Shown here: piece after piece, positions 36,311-47,234 of the stretch
Position numbering within the stretch: position 1 is the first letter of the stretch
Layout of the letters: each line of letters starts with the position of its first letter
Origin: Liolophura sinensis
Taxonomy: Eukaryota; Mollusca; Polyplacophora; Chitonida; Chitonidae
Assembly: GCF_032854445.1 (NCBI RefSeq)
Contig: NC_088300.1
Coordinates: 72,950,984 to 73,014,983 of the forward strand
Direction: 5' to 3'
DNA length: 64,000 nucleotides
The notes under the pieces: model-generated
Databases searched by the model: none
Told to the model about the DNA's origin: nothing
What the model saw: the letters and a program-made list of their open reading frames with translations, nothing else
Position numbers and translations under genes: made by a program

Positions 36311-38538
36311 TAGTGCTACCAACAGCTTATAATGACAGATAGTTTTAATCACTATTGTGTTAAGAAGATGGGAAGAAAATCTTACACTTTGTAGACATGG
36401 CATGCCATGAAGTAAATACCATTAACCAAGGTTAAAAAAAATGTGCAGCCTCAACGTGTGATTATCTACTGACGTACGACTTCGTTAACTCCATGATAAT
36501 TTAGGAAATTACCCAGCCGGGCTTAATATGAGTCTAGGTACCAGTGCATTTTCTACTCGCTCAATTCCCACTGTCTAACAGTCTAATGCAGGTACTAATA
36601 TGTTGTAAGTTTGACATACTAGTTTCTTGTTATAGCACAAGGCTGAGTAGGCGACGATGGTCGGACAGAATTGGCTTGCCCTTTTAACTGACCTTGAGCT
36701 AAATAATAAATGGTAAGACACATTGAGGCATCTTGCATGGTTATGCATTAGAAACCCAATATAGCTGGAACTGTGGGTACCACAATTGTTCGGAAAGCGA
36801 TATCTTCGCCAATCACTGAATTAAAATTATTCCACAAATTATCAAGAGGCGCGAATCATCCAAAAAGGTTTCATAGGCTGCTGTGCTGAACTTCAAATCA
36901 TATCATAGTGGATGTGAGAGGAAATAAAGAGAAATTAGAGTGAATGGCTGATACTGTGTTCCTCTGCAAGATATCCCATTACTGTACACTGAATATTTTA
37001 CAATCACAGCAGTGCGTCTTGTGCATAACGTGGTCGTTTCTCATTAGTACACCGCGGAACAGGCTCCTCGGAAAAGTGCAACATTTTAGCGCTCACTGCT
37101 GTTACAGTGTGTTATCGAAGGTTGCACAATACAGAATAACATCCGGTTGGGCTACCTTTCTAATTAATTACCACTGGCAATTAGAAGTTAAAAAATGTTG
37201 TTCACACGTGTACTGTCTACATGTGAACATCCTGACAGTAATTAAGACGGAGATTACCGTGAAAAATTTCAGACAGAAGAGAGAAATGCACAACTTGCAT
37301 TTGAAGTGACGTGAGGAAACTGAAGATTGATACAATTATTAGAATTTAAATGTTAGGTTAAAACTTTAAGAAAAACTGTGAGCAGTCAAGAAACTCTTGA
37401 AATAAAAGCATCTTAAACTCGTATTGCATGCCGTTATTAAGACACTAAAACTAGGAGTATCTCAGAACTTTGCATATTGTAACCCCACGTACAGAAAACA
37501 TGTGTAACGGAGACGGGTGGGTGACTGAAATTTAATCATTACCAGACAGTACTGATAATTTTAACTAAAAATAACTTTCACCTTTTTTGTGCAGAGGTAA
37601 ATTCAGACAATTATTTAAATTCGATGGTTTTCTTTTTGTGGACACTGGACAATATTGCCTGTAGAGGCACACTAACGTAACAATTTGTTTTGTCGAAGCG
37701 CGTCTTAAAATAGGTGAATGTGGTGCATAGGAAGGAACTTTTTAAAAAACAGAAAACTGGAAGTGAAGCAAGAAAGTTTAATAGCCCACCCTAGACATCC
37801 AAAGTATGAAATGTGTAATTTGGATTCAAAAAGCGAGAAAGGTAAAATTACTTGAGAACTACCATCCTGTGAGAGTGTTGTCTTCAAATCTGCGTAAATG
37901 AGTAGATGTATTTTGCAAATCAAGTACAGGTAAATGACTCTTGACAAGGTGAATTATTGTTAATTATTGCAGCTACCGGTATATCATGATTCCACTGCAT
38001 ATAGTCCATGGACCTAGACCCAAAATTTCACTTACTGATACCACCTGGGTTGGCAAATTCTGGTTGCTATATTTTTAGTTGGTGCACACCTCTAGACTAT
38101 GTTTTTATATGATAACCCTTGCAGTGTGGTAGCTTTTCAGTATTTACCACCTCTTGAATAGACATAACCACATCAGGTTGAAAAGAAAATATGCTTCTCT
38201 AAAGATCAGGTGTTGTGTCATTTTGTCATGCATATAACATACTAACCACAACAAAATACCTGTAATGGCCACACACAGCACCAAAGAAATAACCTAACGA
38301 TGGTGTACACGCGGTGCACACATGTTGTGCACACTGTGCGCACACATTGCTCACAAACGATGGCTTGAAAATCCGCTTAATATTGAACACATTGTTGAAT
38401 AGATTATGCACTGTCTTTACACACTGTAAACACGGTGTGTGCACCCTGTTACCACAGTGTGGATGATAAAATAATAGTTCAATGAACTGTTTATTTTAAA
38501 AAACAAAATATAGTTCAACTTCACATATTTGTCACTGA
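36311..38538. other. Unassigned; 3' flank of the minus-strand pseudogene
   Basis: No recognisable gene. A cluster of GTGCACAC-type words lies at 38290-38455. A candidate poly(A) signal for the minus-strand ORF (AATAAA on the minus strand) is at about 38539-38545. Confidence 0.45.
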
Positions 38539-38582
38539 TTTTATTGCCATTCATATGAGAGCACCACTCAGAACTCACTCAG

Positions 38583-39660
38583 TCACTCATCATCTTCAAC
38601 ATCTGAATCGGTTAACTCCCCAGTGGGCTCTTCCTCGCTTGGTTGATTGGTAAAATTTTGTAACTTGCACTGATTTGTGCATTTCAAGCCGTCAGTCAGA
38701 CATGTACAATCAGGTAGCTTGCAGGACCTGATGCACTTGCAGGAGGAGAACTGCAGCACGGAATCAGGTGCTGGTAAGCCACGCATTCAGTTGATGGCAT
38801 TCCATCATTATCTGTGGTCCACCCAGAGTCTTTGGGATATGTCACAGTGGGATGAGTCTGTAGAAATCGACTCTATATTGTCGTCTGATAGTTGGCACGG
38901 GCGGCATGCATAAAAAGGTAATCCTCACAAGGTGGTAGTTGCCTGGATTCGACCTCACCAAGTCTGGCACTGAATAGTTGGTAGCGAAAGGTGTTCACAT
39001 CTGCTGTGCGGTTAGAGGGTGCATACATATGAGAGGTTCTCTCTTGCAGCTTCTCAAGCAGCTCACTAGATACATTCCATGAACGTCCAAGTTCGATGAA
39101 GGCCTCCTGGAATGTCTCGTCAGACTTCAGCAGCTTGAAAGTACCCATCTTCCCACGGCCTTCAAACACACTGACCGTATTGCAGCCGGTGAAGGCATGC
39201 ATGCCAACCAGTGCATCACAAACACTGCTTCCCAGAGATTGCTCTAGCTTGGTAATGTCAAGAAACCTAGTCCTGTTTTGCGTTCCGCATTTCTGGAACA
39301 AGGGATATGCTTGCTGAAGCACAGACACAACACCAAGACATCTGTATCCTCAGCATTAATGATGACGGCCTTGTACCCAGACTCTGCTGCATGGAGAGAA
39401 TGCAACAACATGCGCAGTCATCCTCACACGTGACATACAGCATTTTGTTGTGGAGTTTTTCTCTGTGGTTTGGTCGTTTCCACTCATCTACCAGGAACTT
39501 AATCAGCCTTGCTTTGTTAGCAGAGCTGCAAAGCAGTTTCCTCCCCTTTTGGATGTTGTGCCCAGGATGGCACTGCCTGAACCTCTGTTGGCTCTTTCTG
39601 CATCCTTTATGGGCACCTCTTTGTAAACATCAAAGACGACATCATTGCGTTCGCTTATGC
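38583..39660 (-). pseudogene. Block 3 of a disrupted multi-domain ORF: XPG/PIN-like core and Cys-rich C-terminus
   Basis: Reading from 39660 down, DVVFDVYKEVPIKDAERANR at about 39640-39580 begins the block, then ANKARLIKFLVDEWKRP (39530-39475), then in another frame an acidic strand NAEDTDVLVLCL (about 39355-39320), then the hallmark ALVGMHAFTGCNTVSVFEGR at about 39215-39155. The C-terminal part (38786-38583) has a Cys-rich domain, with SCKCIRSCKLPDCTCLTDGL at its heart, and an acidic end. The order acidic strand then TGC[DN]T resembles XPG-I/PIN nucleases; here the usual Asp of GCDT is Asn. Several frameshifts and a stop near 38800 mean it is not functional. A poly(A) signal lies about 40 bp downstream. 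It belongs to a multi-copy family found in many invertebrates and fish, probably mobile; I cannot assign the transposon class. Confidence 0.82.
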
Positions 39661-39669
39661 CTAGGGCTG

Positions 39670-40131
39670 ACTCTGCCAACTGGTGGTCTTACGGTCTTAC
39701 ATGTCCTTCATTTGATACATCCGCCACTTTTATTTCTTCACTGACTTGTAAATGTTATTCTGTTAATTCCTACGTTAACGTAAGCTGTATTGCCTCCAAC
39801 TGTATTTACTTGGTAACATGGGAGAGTATGTCAGCAGTATGTTGGGATGACCACCCAAAAACTACATTTATGGGTGAACGGGCACCATAAGTCCGTGTGC
39901 AAGAAACAACTGCTAATAGGCAAGCATTTCTCTGCCTCCGATCATGACTGGGACCATTTCAGCATTAAAATAATGGAATCGGTTTATCCATCAACAAATG
40001 AGACAGATGTCGAATTTGAACGTAAAATCCGTGACCGTGAGCTTTTCTGGATGCTAAAGATTGGTTCAGTCTTCCCGTATGGGTTGAATGATAACGTTAT
40101 AGGAATCAGCAACATCCAGTCAACCACATGA
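39670..40131 (+). pseudogene. PLE copy 1 GIY-YIG endonuclease domain (broken)
   Basis: Starts with LTCPSFDTSATFISSLT, typical of the region just before PLE endonucleases, then NCIYLVT in the GIY position (about 39798-39820). A +1 frameshift near 39847 leads into MTTQKLHLWVNGHHKSV, where the family usually has L..R..GHR. The position of the catalytic Arg is Trp here. The C-terminal part has RDRELFWMLKIGSVFPYGLN (about 40030-40090), with the conserved Glu retained. In the intact element the domain nicks the target for insertion. The frameshift and Arg-to-Trp change should abolish activity. Confidence 0.82.
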
Positions 40132-40349
40132 CTCCATCATAGCAAATTTATTCAAATACCATAAACGTAGACCTCGCAGTCATGGTAGGAGGAAGTTCAA
40201 TACAAACATGACTTACAAACACGTTACAGTTAGCTATTTAGTAGGATTGTCGTATGACACCAATAGCAGTCATGCTCTACGCACAGTATTACAAGCAATG
40301 CCATTGAATTGGCTAAAACAGGTAGTTCCAGACGTATCATACACAATTT

Positions 40350-42260
40350 TAATGTTCCACCTCACCTCGTACGTCTGTGTCGAGACATATCGTCTTTTCG
40401 ATTGTATCGCCCTGTAACTACAATTGAAACTCAACACTCTTTCTGAAGATAAAGTATTTAGACAGAGGCCTTGATATAATTAACCTACCACGCATCCTTA
40501 ATGAACCTGATGTTCGTAGTGCTGTACCTAATTATTTTAATATCCAAGAGCCCCTTGCATATCCTATGAGTATACAAAACCTATCGCTTCCAAAATTTTC
40601 AATTATTCCCCGGCCATCAAGGAGTTCGATTTGGTGACGTATACTTCTGGCGGCTATAACTGTGATTGTGAATCCTCAGTTTTTACCTACGACAAATGTA
40701 AACATGTCCTGGGTGGTGACCTTAATATTATTAAGAATCATGATCTAAGCAATCTCTTTGTGAGGGGTCCTAAGTATAGAGAAAATAAAGGTGTCCACAT
40801 TAGATCTAACATAAAAAATGTCATCTCGGCGCTTGAGGAATATGTTAAAAAATGTTCAAAACGGGAGAAAGTGGATTCTTCGGTACTTAACGATTGGCTT
40901 GAGATTGTCAAAAAGAAGGTTAGTTTAGCAATACCACAGTATAGACATTGGTGATCTACCTAAAGTTAAACAGGTTCTGAAGGATCCCACTGTGCAAGAA
41001 ACACTCGCTGACCTTTATAATAAATTTGTCATCACTGTAGCAGACAAGGCTCCACATAATGTCATCTTTATTTGCAAGAATTATTATTATCAAATTCTTG
41101 TTCAACAGCTATGTACATCTACAACAACATCCACGTATTTTGCTACTACATGTACTCTGGAGGAACTATTTTATAAACACAAAACCTTTCTTAAAAAAAG
41201 GTGCCTAAATATACGTACCCATCATACAGAAATACAACTTTACTGGATTCCTAAAATGCATAAATCCCCATACAAAGCCCGATTTATTGCGGGTTCAAAA
41301 AGTTGTACCACCAAACTCTTGTCAACCCTACTTATGAAAGCCTTACAAGAAGTAAAGTCATTTTTGGAATAAGTTGTGCCATAAAAAAAAATCCATATGT
41401 CAGCTGCATGTGGATTCTTAACAACACCAAACGTCTTACAGAAGAACTCGATGCTCTTATGCATATATCGTACACGTAAGACGTAACCACATGGGATTTC
41501 TCTACTCTCTACACTACAATTCCTCACAAAGATCTTACTGAAAGAATATCGTCGTTAATTGTCTCGGTATTTACAGAAACAAGTCACCGTTACATTAACG
41601 TCAGAGGCAATAAGGCTTTCTTTAGTTCTACTATTTATAAAGGTTACCACCCATGGGACGTTACATTATTTTTTGAATTACTTGAATTATTAATAACATC
41701 TATGTGAAATTGGGGGATACCATTTACCAACAGTTCATAGGTATTCCAAGGGGTACCAATTGCGCCCCTCTTTTGGCAGGCCTATACCTGTTTTAATATG
41801 AATACGACTATATGCCGAAATTACTTAAAAGTAATATCTTTAGAGCTCGATCCTTATATTGATGATCTACTGCCGTTAAATAACCCCCTATATTGCTGAA
41901 GCGGTGAAGGAATCTTTCCGCCTTGATTGGATTTAAAGGAGACAACAGATAGTCATGATGGTACATCTTACTTGGATCCATTTCTGCACAAAGACGGAAG
42001 GTCTCCTTTCACACCGCCTTTACCACAAAAGGGATAATTTCAGTTTTGATATTGTAAATTATCCTTATTTGGATAGCAACATACCAAAGGATCCTGCATA
42101 TGGCGTATACATATCTCGCCTAGTAGCATTTGTCAGATATTGCGTAAATTTTGATGACTTTAATCTGCGTCACAAGTTCAAAAACTGGCTTGTGAAGGAT
42201 ACTCCATCAAACGCCTTCATTCTAAGTTTCTCAAAATTTACACAGAGTATAACACTCTAG
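40350..42260 (+). pseudogene. PLE copy 1 reverse transcriptase (broken)
   Basis: Segments in order: a leader before the RT (FHLTSYVCVETYRLF), the CxC segment followed by a GDLNIIKNHDLSNLFVRGP stretch (40715-40770), KVKQVLKDPTVQETLADLYN (about 40960-41020), LYWIPKMHKSPYKARFIAG (about 41240-41295), TWDFSTLYTTIPHKDL (41488-41535), a GIPRG..CAPLLAG motif (about 41735-41785), the catalytic YIDDLL (about 41850), and a C-terminal region with NYPYLDSNIPKDPAYGVYIS (42055-42115). Numerous frameshifts and stops interrupt it. The catalytic Asp pair survives in sequence. Confidence 0.88.
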
Positions 42261-42955
42261 TTGGCAGGTATGGACAGAGCGTTCAGAATCTGGAGATCTG
42301 CATCGTGATCAACCACATAGACGGCGCTGTTATCCTTATGTACATATCTATCGCGTACATGGTATTTAACAACATAGATGGCGCTACTTGCCGAGTGTAA
42401 CCATCTATCTTGTCGACAGCTTTTATACAGACCAGCATGTCATGTGTAACATCATAGATGGCGCCTCTTGCAATATGAGATCCTTGCATATTACCGGAAA
42501 GACGTAATCGTCCGTTGCTTTTGAATCACAATCTGTTCGGTTTAGGTCTGTAACGCTCGTCACTTTCGAACTGTAATACCGCTTAACTCGGGCCCGTAAA
42601 GGCAGCCATGCTCATTACATTTGCATGATGCGTTTATGAACAGTTGCAATCAAAGAGCGACTGAGATAGCTTGTTTAATTGTTATTTGACCTAGAACTCA
42701 TTCATGGACTACGAATTTAAACTTTGATATGGAATTCATGCCTGGAATATCCACTGTCTGCGCGGCATCATTGAAAACTGATTATCGCTTCTCTCTTGTG
42801 TGTTACCGGCTTTATTTCCTATTTGTATAATTTCTTACTTACCTTTGTCTTTGGGAGCAAGTGTTAAACGTTGTTTTGGAAATGGATCTTGTGATCTTGG
42901 AACGCCCTTTACGGACTACAAATGGTATACGAATGTCGGACATGACGCTTATATT
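42261..42955 (+). promoter_or_regulatory. PLE copy 1 3' UTR with repeated AGATGGCGC words
   Basis: Three spaced copies of a CATAGAYGGCGC word occur at about 42308, 42374 and 42453. The rest matches the copy 2 3' UTR closely after its insertions are removed (TATGAACAGTTGCAAT, TGGAATTCATGCCTGGAATA, TGTGTTACCGGCTTTATTTC). Confidence 0.75.
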
Positions 42956-43931
42956 GTCATTATCTTCTGCACCAAGCTCATGTTATCGATGATGGTTGTT
43001 GACGGTTCTGGAATAACTTCTACAGGAGAAACATTCTTTTCCAACTCTCTGGCCAGAGCTGCCTTATTCGTCTTACGCAAGGATCCATCACCATTGGCAA
43101 GTGCACATGGCATGGGGCCCAGAGGATGAGCCAAGACATCACGCAAATGAAGCTTTCGGGTCTCTGCAACTAAAATCATGTGACCAGACAAGTTTCTGTC
43201 AGCCTTCAGAACAACTTGCTTGGATTGTACATTTCTTTTGGATGTCTGAGAATGTTTTCAGTTTCTTCTTTGTCATCTTGTAGAACTGTTAAGTTGGTGG
43301 ATTTGCCTCCAGTCGTTCTAGTTTGAAAGCTTGATATGATTCTTCCCTTATCCTGTGAGCATCAAGGAGATCATTGGCTACATCTGGAGATGCAACACTT
43401 CCAGGTGACAAGCTGATAAGCTCTGCGTGATCTGGACTGAATGGGTTCAACCAGCTGGTCTCCATAAGCTTAACTTGTGATTGAATGCCAGCCTCATCCT
43501 TTCTGATCCTTGGCAACTGATGACCTTGGTGATTGAAAGGGGATTCACTTCAAGCTACCATTTCCCTGATATAATGCAAATAGGTACACCGATGCTCAGA
43601 CGACAAGTAGTACTTGGCGACAGCTCCAGGTTTCAGGCTGAAGCTTCCCCCCAACACCCCACCCCCAGGTGTCTGCGTGTCCTTGTCGACTGTCTCCCCG
43701 ATCGCCTGTTCCACAGGAATACGCCCAAATGGATTGCGTCTGCCAACCGGGACTGAGAAGCCACCTTGCATGAAGTGTGCATGCACATCAGGGTGGTCGA
43801 TGGGTAGTCTTGTCACAGTAACATAATAGTAAAGCGGGCATAGTTGAGTTTGTCATAGGCAAAGCACCAAGGGATCATCTTTCGGACAGATGCTAGGTGA
43901 AGCATCCAGTCCCCTTCACTAGAAGCAGTCT
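42956..43931 (-). pseudogene. Block 2 of the disrupted multi-domain ORF: central conserved domain
   Basis: From 43931 down: ASSEGDWMLHLASVRKMIPW (about 43918-43860) and FAYDKLNYARF, then DHPDVHAHFMQGGFSV (about 43795-43750), then GRIPVEQAIGETVDKD (43725-43680) and a GGGVLGGSFSLKPGA stretch, later LRDVLAHPLGPMPCALANGD (43110-43060), GSLRKTNKAALARELE, and STTIIDNMSLVQKIM at the end (about 42985-42955). These are the ordered landmarks of the family to which block 3 belongs. Two or more frame changes occur, so the block is not translatable as one piece. It is cut on the right by the hAT terminus at 43932 and on the left by the PLE. Confidence 0.85.
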
Positions 43932-44349
43932 CAGGGGCGCAGCGCCATGCCTTCAACTGGGCTGCCATGCCCTTAAAATCAATGCACCTAAGCGCCCTGC
44001 CCCCAAAATCCGCCAAAACATGCTTTTAAAACGGCATTTAAAAAAAAGAAACAAAGGTAAACACCAGCATCGTGTGTACTACATCGAAGTGAATTGTATA
44101 CCGACAATTTATGTAACTGACCGAACAGAAATAATTTGTAACATCGCGACACGGTGTGCCGAATTATTTAATGTGGGAAACCTTTTGCACCACTGCGTAG
44201 TGTTAACATACACCTGGTTTCCGACAAGCAGTGTTCGGACTTCAGTTATATCGATTCGTGACGGAAGAGCTCTATTGGAGTTAAATTCACATAATTTCAG
44301 AAAACGGCCGCCGCGATGCCAGGTCGTGACCGACGCAACGTAAACGGCA

Positions 44350-45858
44350 ACATGAATCGGAACACCTAAAAAAACACTGCAAATCAATCGAATCATTTTT
44401 CGGTGCTAAACCAGGGCGAAACACTACCTGCGTATGCAACAACATCGTCGGAGATTCAGCAAATTCCGTCTGTCAACACCGTAAACACGGCTATCCCCGA
44501 GACTGCACAGAGGGATGAAGTGGAACAAAATGACACCCCCAAAGCTGTTGGAAATATTTCTCTTGAAATCGCGGACGTCGGTGCGAAAAAAGTGTCAAAA
44601 CAAGCAGTTAGAACGAAAGCTGTTTTGTGGCTCAATTTTGACTGGGTTGTCATAGAAGGCGAGTTTGTTGTATTTTGCAAGCGTTGCAGGAAACACAGTG
44701 TGAGTTGAAATGGCGGAGGCCAAACGTGGGTAAAATGAGGGTTCAGGACTGTAAGAAAAGACCGTGTTAAGGATCACGAGAATAGCGTCCACCACAAAAA
44801 GCCCCGCACCTGGAAGCTCAGCTCGCGCTGAATATTGTACATGAAAATCAGGCTTCCAGGGAGGAACTTTCCTTAACAGTAAAACTGATTAAGGTTATTT
44901 CCTACATTGCCATCCCCAATATTCCTCTTGATCAGTTCAGCAGTCTTGTTGAACTTTGCGTAGAAACAGGTTCTGACGGTCTAGAGGCAGTAAGACAAGC
45001 GTGCAATGCAACGTATTCTAGCCCTGAATCTGTTCACAGTTTGTTGCAGTGCCTATCCGAAAAAAGTTGATGAACATGTCCTATCACAGCTTAGGAGCAG
45101 CTTGACCTATGCATTGATGCTAGATGATGATAGTTTGTGATGTTGCGGTGATAAAAAAAACTTAGGCGTGGTTATGTTTATTTATTTATTTGATTGGTGT
45201 TTTACGCCGTACTCAAAAATATTTTATTTATAAGACGTCGGCCAGCATTATGGTGGGAGGAAACCGACGACCATCCGCAGGTTCCTTGCAGACCTTCCCA
45301 CTTAAGGCCGGAGTGGAAGCCAGTATGAGCTGGACTTGAACTCACCGCGGGCGCATTGGTGAGAGGCACCTGGGTCATTACGCTGCGCTAGCGCGCTAAC
45401 CAACTAAGCCACGGAGGCCCCGCGTAGTTGTAAAATATGTCGATGTATCAGGGGAAGCGGTCATGAGATTTCTGCATGTATCACAGATGGTTAGGTCAAG
45501 AGGAGCAGACATCAAAGAAGCTACTCTGCAGATGCTGAAAGACAAAAACATTAAACCAGAACTTTGCACAAATTTGACAAAGCGTCATCGTTTTCAGGGA
45601 TACACAAGGGTACTGCTGTTTTACATATAAATAGTGGCATGCGATTAGCGACAGTTATGCATTGCCATGATCACAGACTGGCAATGGCCTGCCGTGATGC
45701 TTTTGCAGCTGTCAATTTGCCTTGATGTTGTTTCGAAAGGATTAGAGGCACTGTACAAAATTCTACTCGTACAGCTCTTTTAGCTCTGCTACACTACCTG
45801 AACTGCAGGATGTGTACAATCAGGCCCACTGGAAAATACAACAAACTAAACATTACAG
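44350..45858 (+). pseudogene. hAT-like transposase, exon 1 (broken; interrupted by a SINE)
   Basis: SIESFFG near 44385 (frameshifted) and a Ser/Thr-rich leader precede a BED-like zinc finger: LNFDWVVIEGEFVVFCKRCR (about 44630-44690), then in another frame DHENSVHHKK near 44770. A helical region follows (about 44820-45120), then RYVDVSGEAV-like sequence (VVVKYVDVSGEAVMRFLHVS at 45424-45480) directly after the SINE. The hAT H..HRLA motif appears as HCHDHRLAMACRDAF (about 45660-45705), then FYSYSSSFSSATLPELQD in a shifted frame. Several frameshifts; not functional. It resembles the KRBA2/ZBED-like transposases of animals. Confidence 0.78.
45177..45420 (-). mobile_element. SINE A, full length, inside the hAT transposase
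   Basis: Complete reverse copy from TTTATTTATTTATTTGATTG to GAGCCACGGAGG-type head end (AAGCCACGGAGGCCC). GCGTGGTTATG (45166-45176) and GCGTAGTTGTA (45422-45432) flank it with three transition differences, consistent with an old TSD. The transposase reading resumes in register with VVVKYVDV after it. Confidence 0.92.
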
Positions 45859-46288
45859 GTAATGAACACTTTAAATGCACGAAAACGTCATTTAAAATTA
45901 ATAAAACGTGCATAATAAATAAATAAGAATCACAGGTTATAACAATAACAAGTATAATGTAACAGTTTGAACTTTGATGTTTAAAAATCTCATTTTGAAA
46001 TAATAATGCATGTAGAAATTCTTCAATAAATAAATAAAACAGGTAAGGTTATTACCTTGTTATAACTTATTATATTTACTATAATGTTTGAGATCAAATG
46101 TGTGAAAATTTCATTTTGAATTGATAATGCATGTAAAATTCTGAAATAAGTAAATAAATAAATATAAATAAATGCAAAGAGGTTTTTGAATTGACACCAT
46201 AACTAGTGGAAATATTTTTCATTTTTTTATATGGAATTCTATTAATTCTAAATTTGTATTATATACTTCATCAATTATTCTTTTGCAG
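45859..46288 (+). other. Probable intron of the hAT transposase gene
   Basis: Donor AG|GTAATG at 45859 and acceptor TTCTTTTGCAG| at 46288, 430 bp, strongly AT-rich, with a pyrimidine run before the acceptor. Joining the flanks keeps the frame open (KYNKLNIT then DDDKAVMAVLK). Confidence 0.65.
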
Positions 46289-47234
46289 ATGATGATAAAG
46301 CAGTCATGGCCGTCTTAAAAGGGCTGGATGTCATAAGGGAGGATTTAGAAAACACGTGCAACACAGAAAGCACAGAGGTGTCCACCGCCAAGCCCAAGGT
46401 AGATGCAGCGGCAATGTTAAAGTGGATAACAACAGAGAAAACCATTCGTCTCTTGTGTCTTCTTCGTGACATTCATCCCCATTTGGCTGAGCTGTCTTTA
46501 GTGTTTCAGACACAGTCAGTTGACATAACACTCATACAGCCAAAGTTAGATTCAACACTAGGAATTATTCGAGCCAGGAAATTGACTCCTGGGCAATGGG
46601 AAAGGAAATTTTTGGGGGAACTGGAAGGATCACATCCAGTTACGTCAATCAGACGTTCAAGTGCCTTTTCTAAATGTGCTGGAGAAAAATCTTAACATTA
46701 GATTTCAGAACCTTGAAGTCGTCTCCGTGTTTGGAACTCTGTGCATCCCTCTGCATATCTTGGAGGAATTTCCATCTCTCTACAGAGAGGAGGAAGTCCG
46801 CAGTCTGGCTGACAAATTCCAACTTGATCCGGACATGCTTTTGCAAGTGTGGGTTGGTTGGTTAGAGTTCCTGAAGGGCCTTGACAACACTTCAACCAAA
46901 CAACCAGCATTCAGCATTTTGGCTGGGGAGGCGGTTACTATCAAGTTCTCCATTTTCCCAAGAACTTACAAAAATTTATCCGAACCTGGCATTCTTCTAC
47001 AGTGCAGCCAACACCATGTCCCTGTCCTCAGCAGAGGTGCAAAGGCTATTTAGCCATTTGAAAATTGTTAAGACAGATAGCCGTTCCACTTTATCAAACA
47101 AAGTCTTATACTGGATACCCAATGTCAAGTTGAACAGTAACACTGACAACTCATTAGAGGTAAATCGCAAAGCAGCCAAAAAGTGGTTAGCCTTAACAAG
47201 AAGGAGATTTATTAACTGTCTGTGTTTGTTATAA
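46289..47234 (+). pseudogene. hAT-like transposase, exon 2 with dimerisation domain (broken)
   Basis: The first part reads DDDKAVMAVLKGLDVIREDL, then LLCLLRDIHPHLAELSLVFQ (46450-46510) and a TPGQWERKFLGEL stretch. A frameshift near 46660 shifts to a 130-codon segment. A second shift near 46950 leads to the hAT C-terminal dimerisation region YPNLAFFYSAANTMSLSSAE followed by VQRLFSHLKIVKTDSRSTLS (about 46973-47095), the best-conserved part of hAT transposases. Stop at 47232-47234. Confidence 0.82.

Larger units (their letters stand above)
39665..42955 (+). mobile_element. Penelope-like element copy 1, N-terminal GIY-YIG type (Naiad-like)
   Basis: A GIY-YIG endonuclease region (39670-40131), a linker with RRPRSHGRRK (about 40170), a CxC-containing segment (GGYNCDCESS, about 40650), reverse transcriptase (40600-42260) and a 700-bp 3' UTR follow in that order on the plus strand. 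Endonuclease before RT, with a CxC motif between them, is the layout published for the Naiad/Chlamys PLE clade; classical Penelope, Neptune and Nematis have it after RT. The right end is set by comparison with copy 2, which loses homology after GACGCTTATATT. The left end is set by the resumption of the minus-strand ORF and is uncertain by about 20 bp. Frameshifts make it inactive. Confidence 0.85.

Noticed and set aside
36944-37309. 121-codon open frame, no repeat overlap
   Set aside because: Cys/His/Leu-rich composition without ordered motifs; no splice or family support.
39307-39744. 145-codon plus-strand open frame
   Set aside because: It is the shadow of block 3 of the minus-strand ORF, whose motifs on the other strand are clear.
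41000-42260. In-frame TGA codons in PLE RT as selenocysteine codons
   Set aside because: The TGAs seen in copies 1 and 2 are not shared between copies and coincide with frameshifts, so they look like decay.
42949-43191. 80-codon open frame as an independent gene
   Set aside because: Its motifs (PLGPMPCALANGD, STTIIDNMSLVQ) belong to the larger disrupted ORF.
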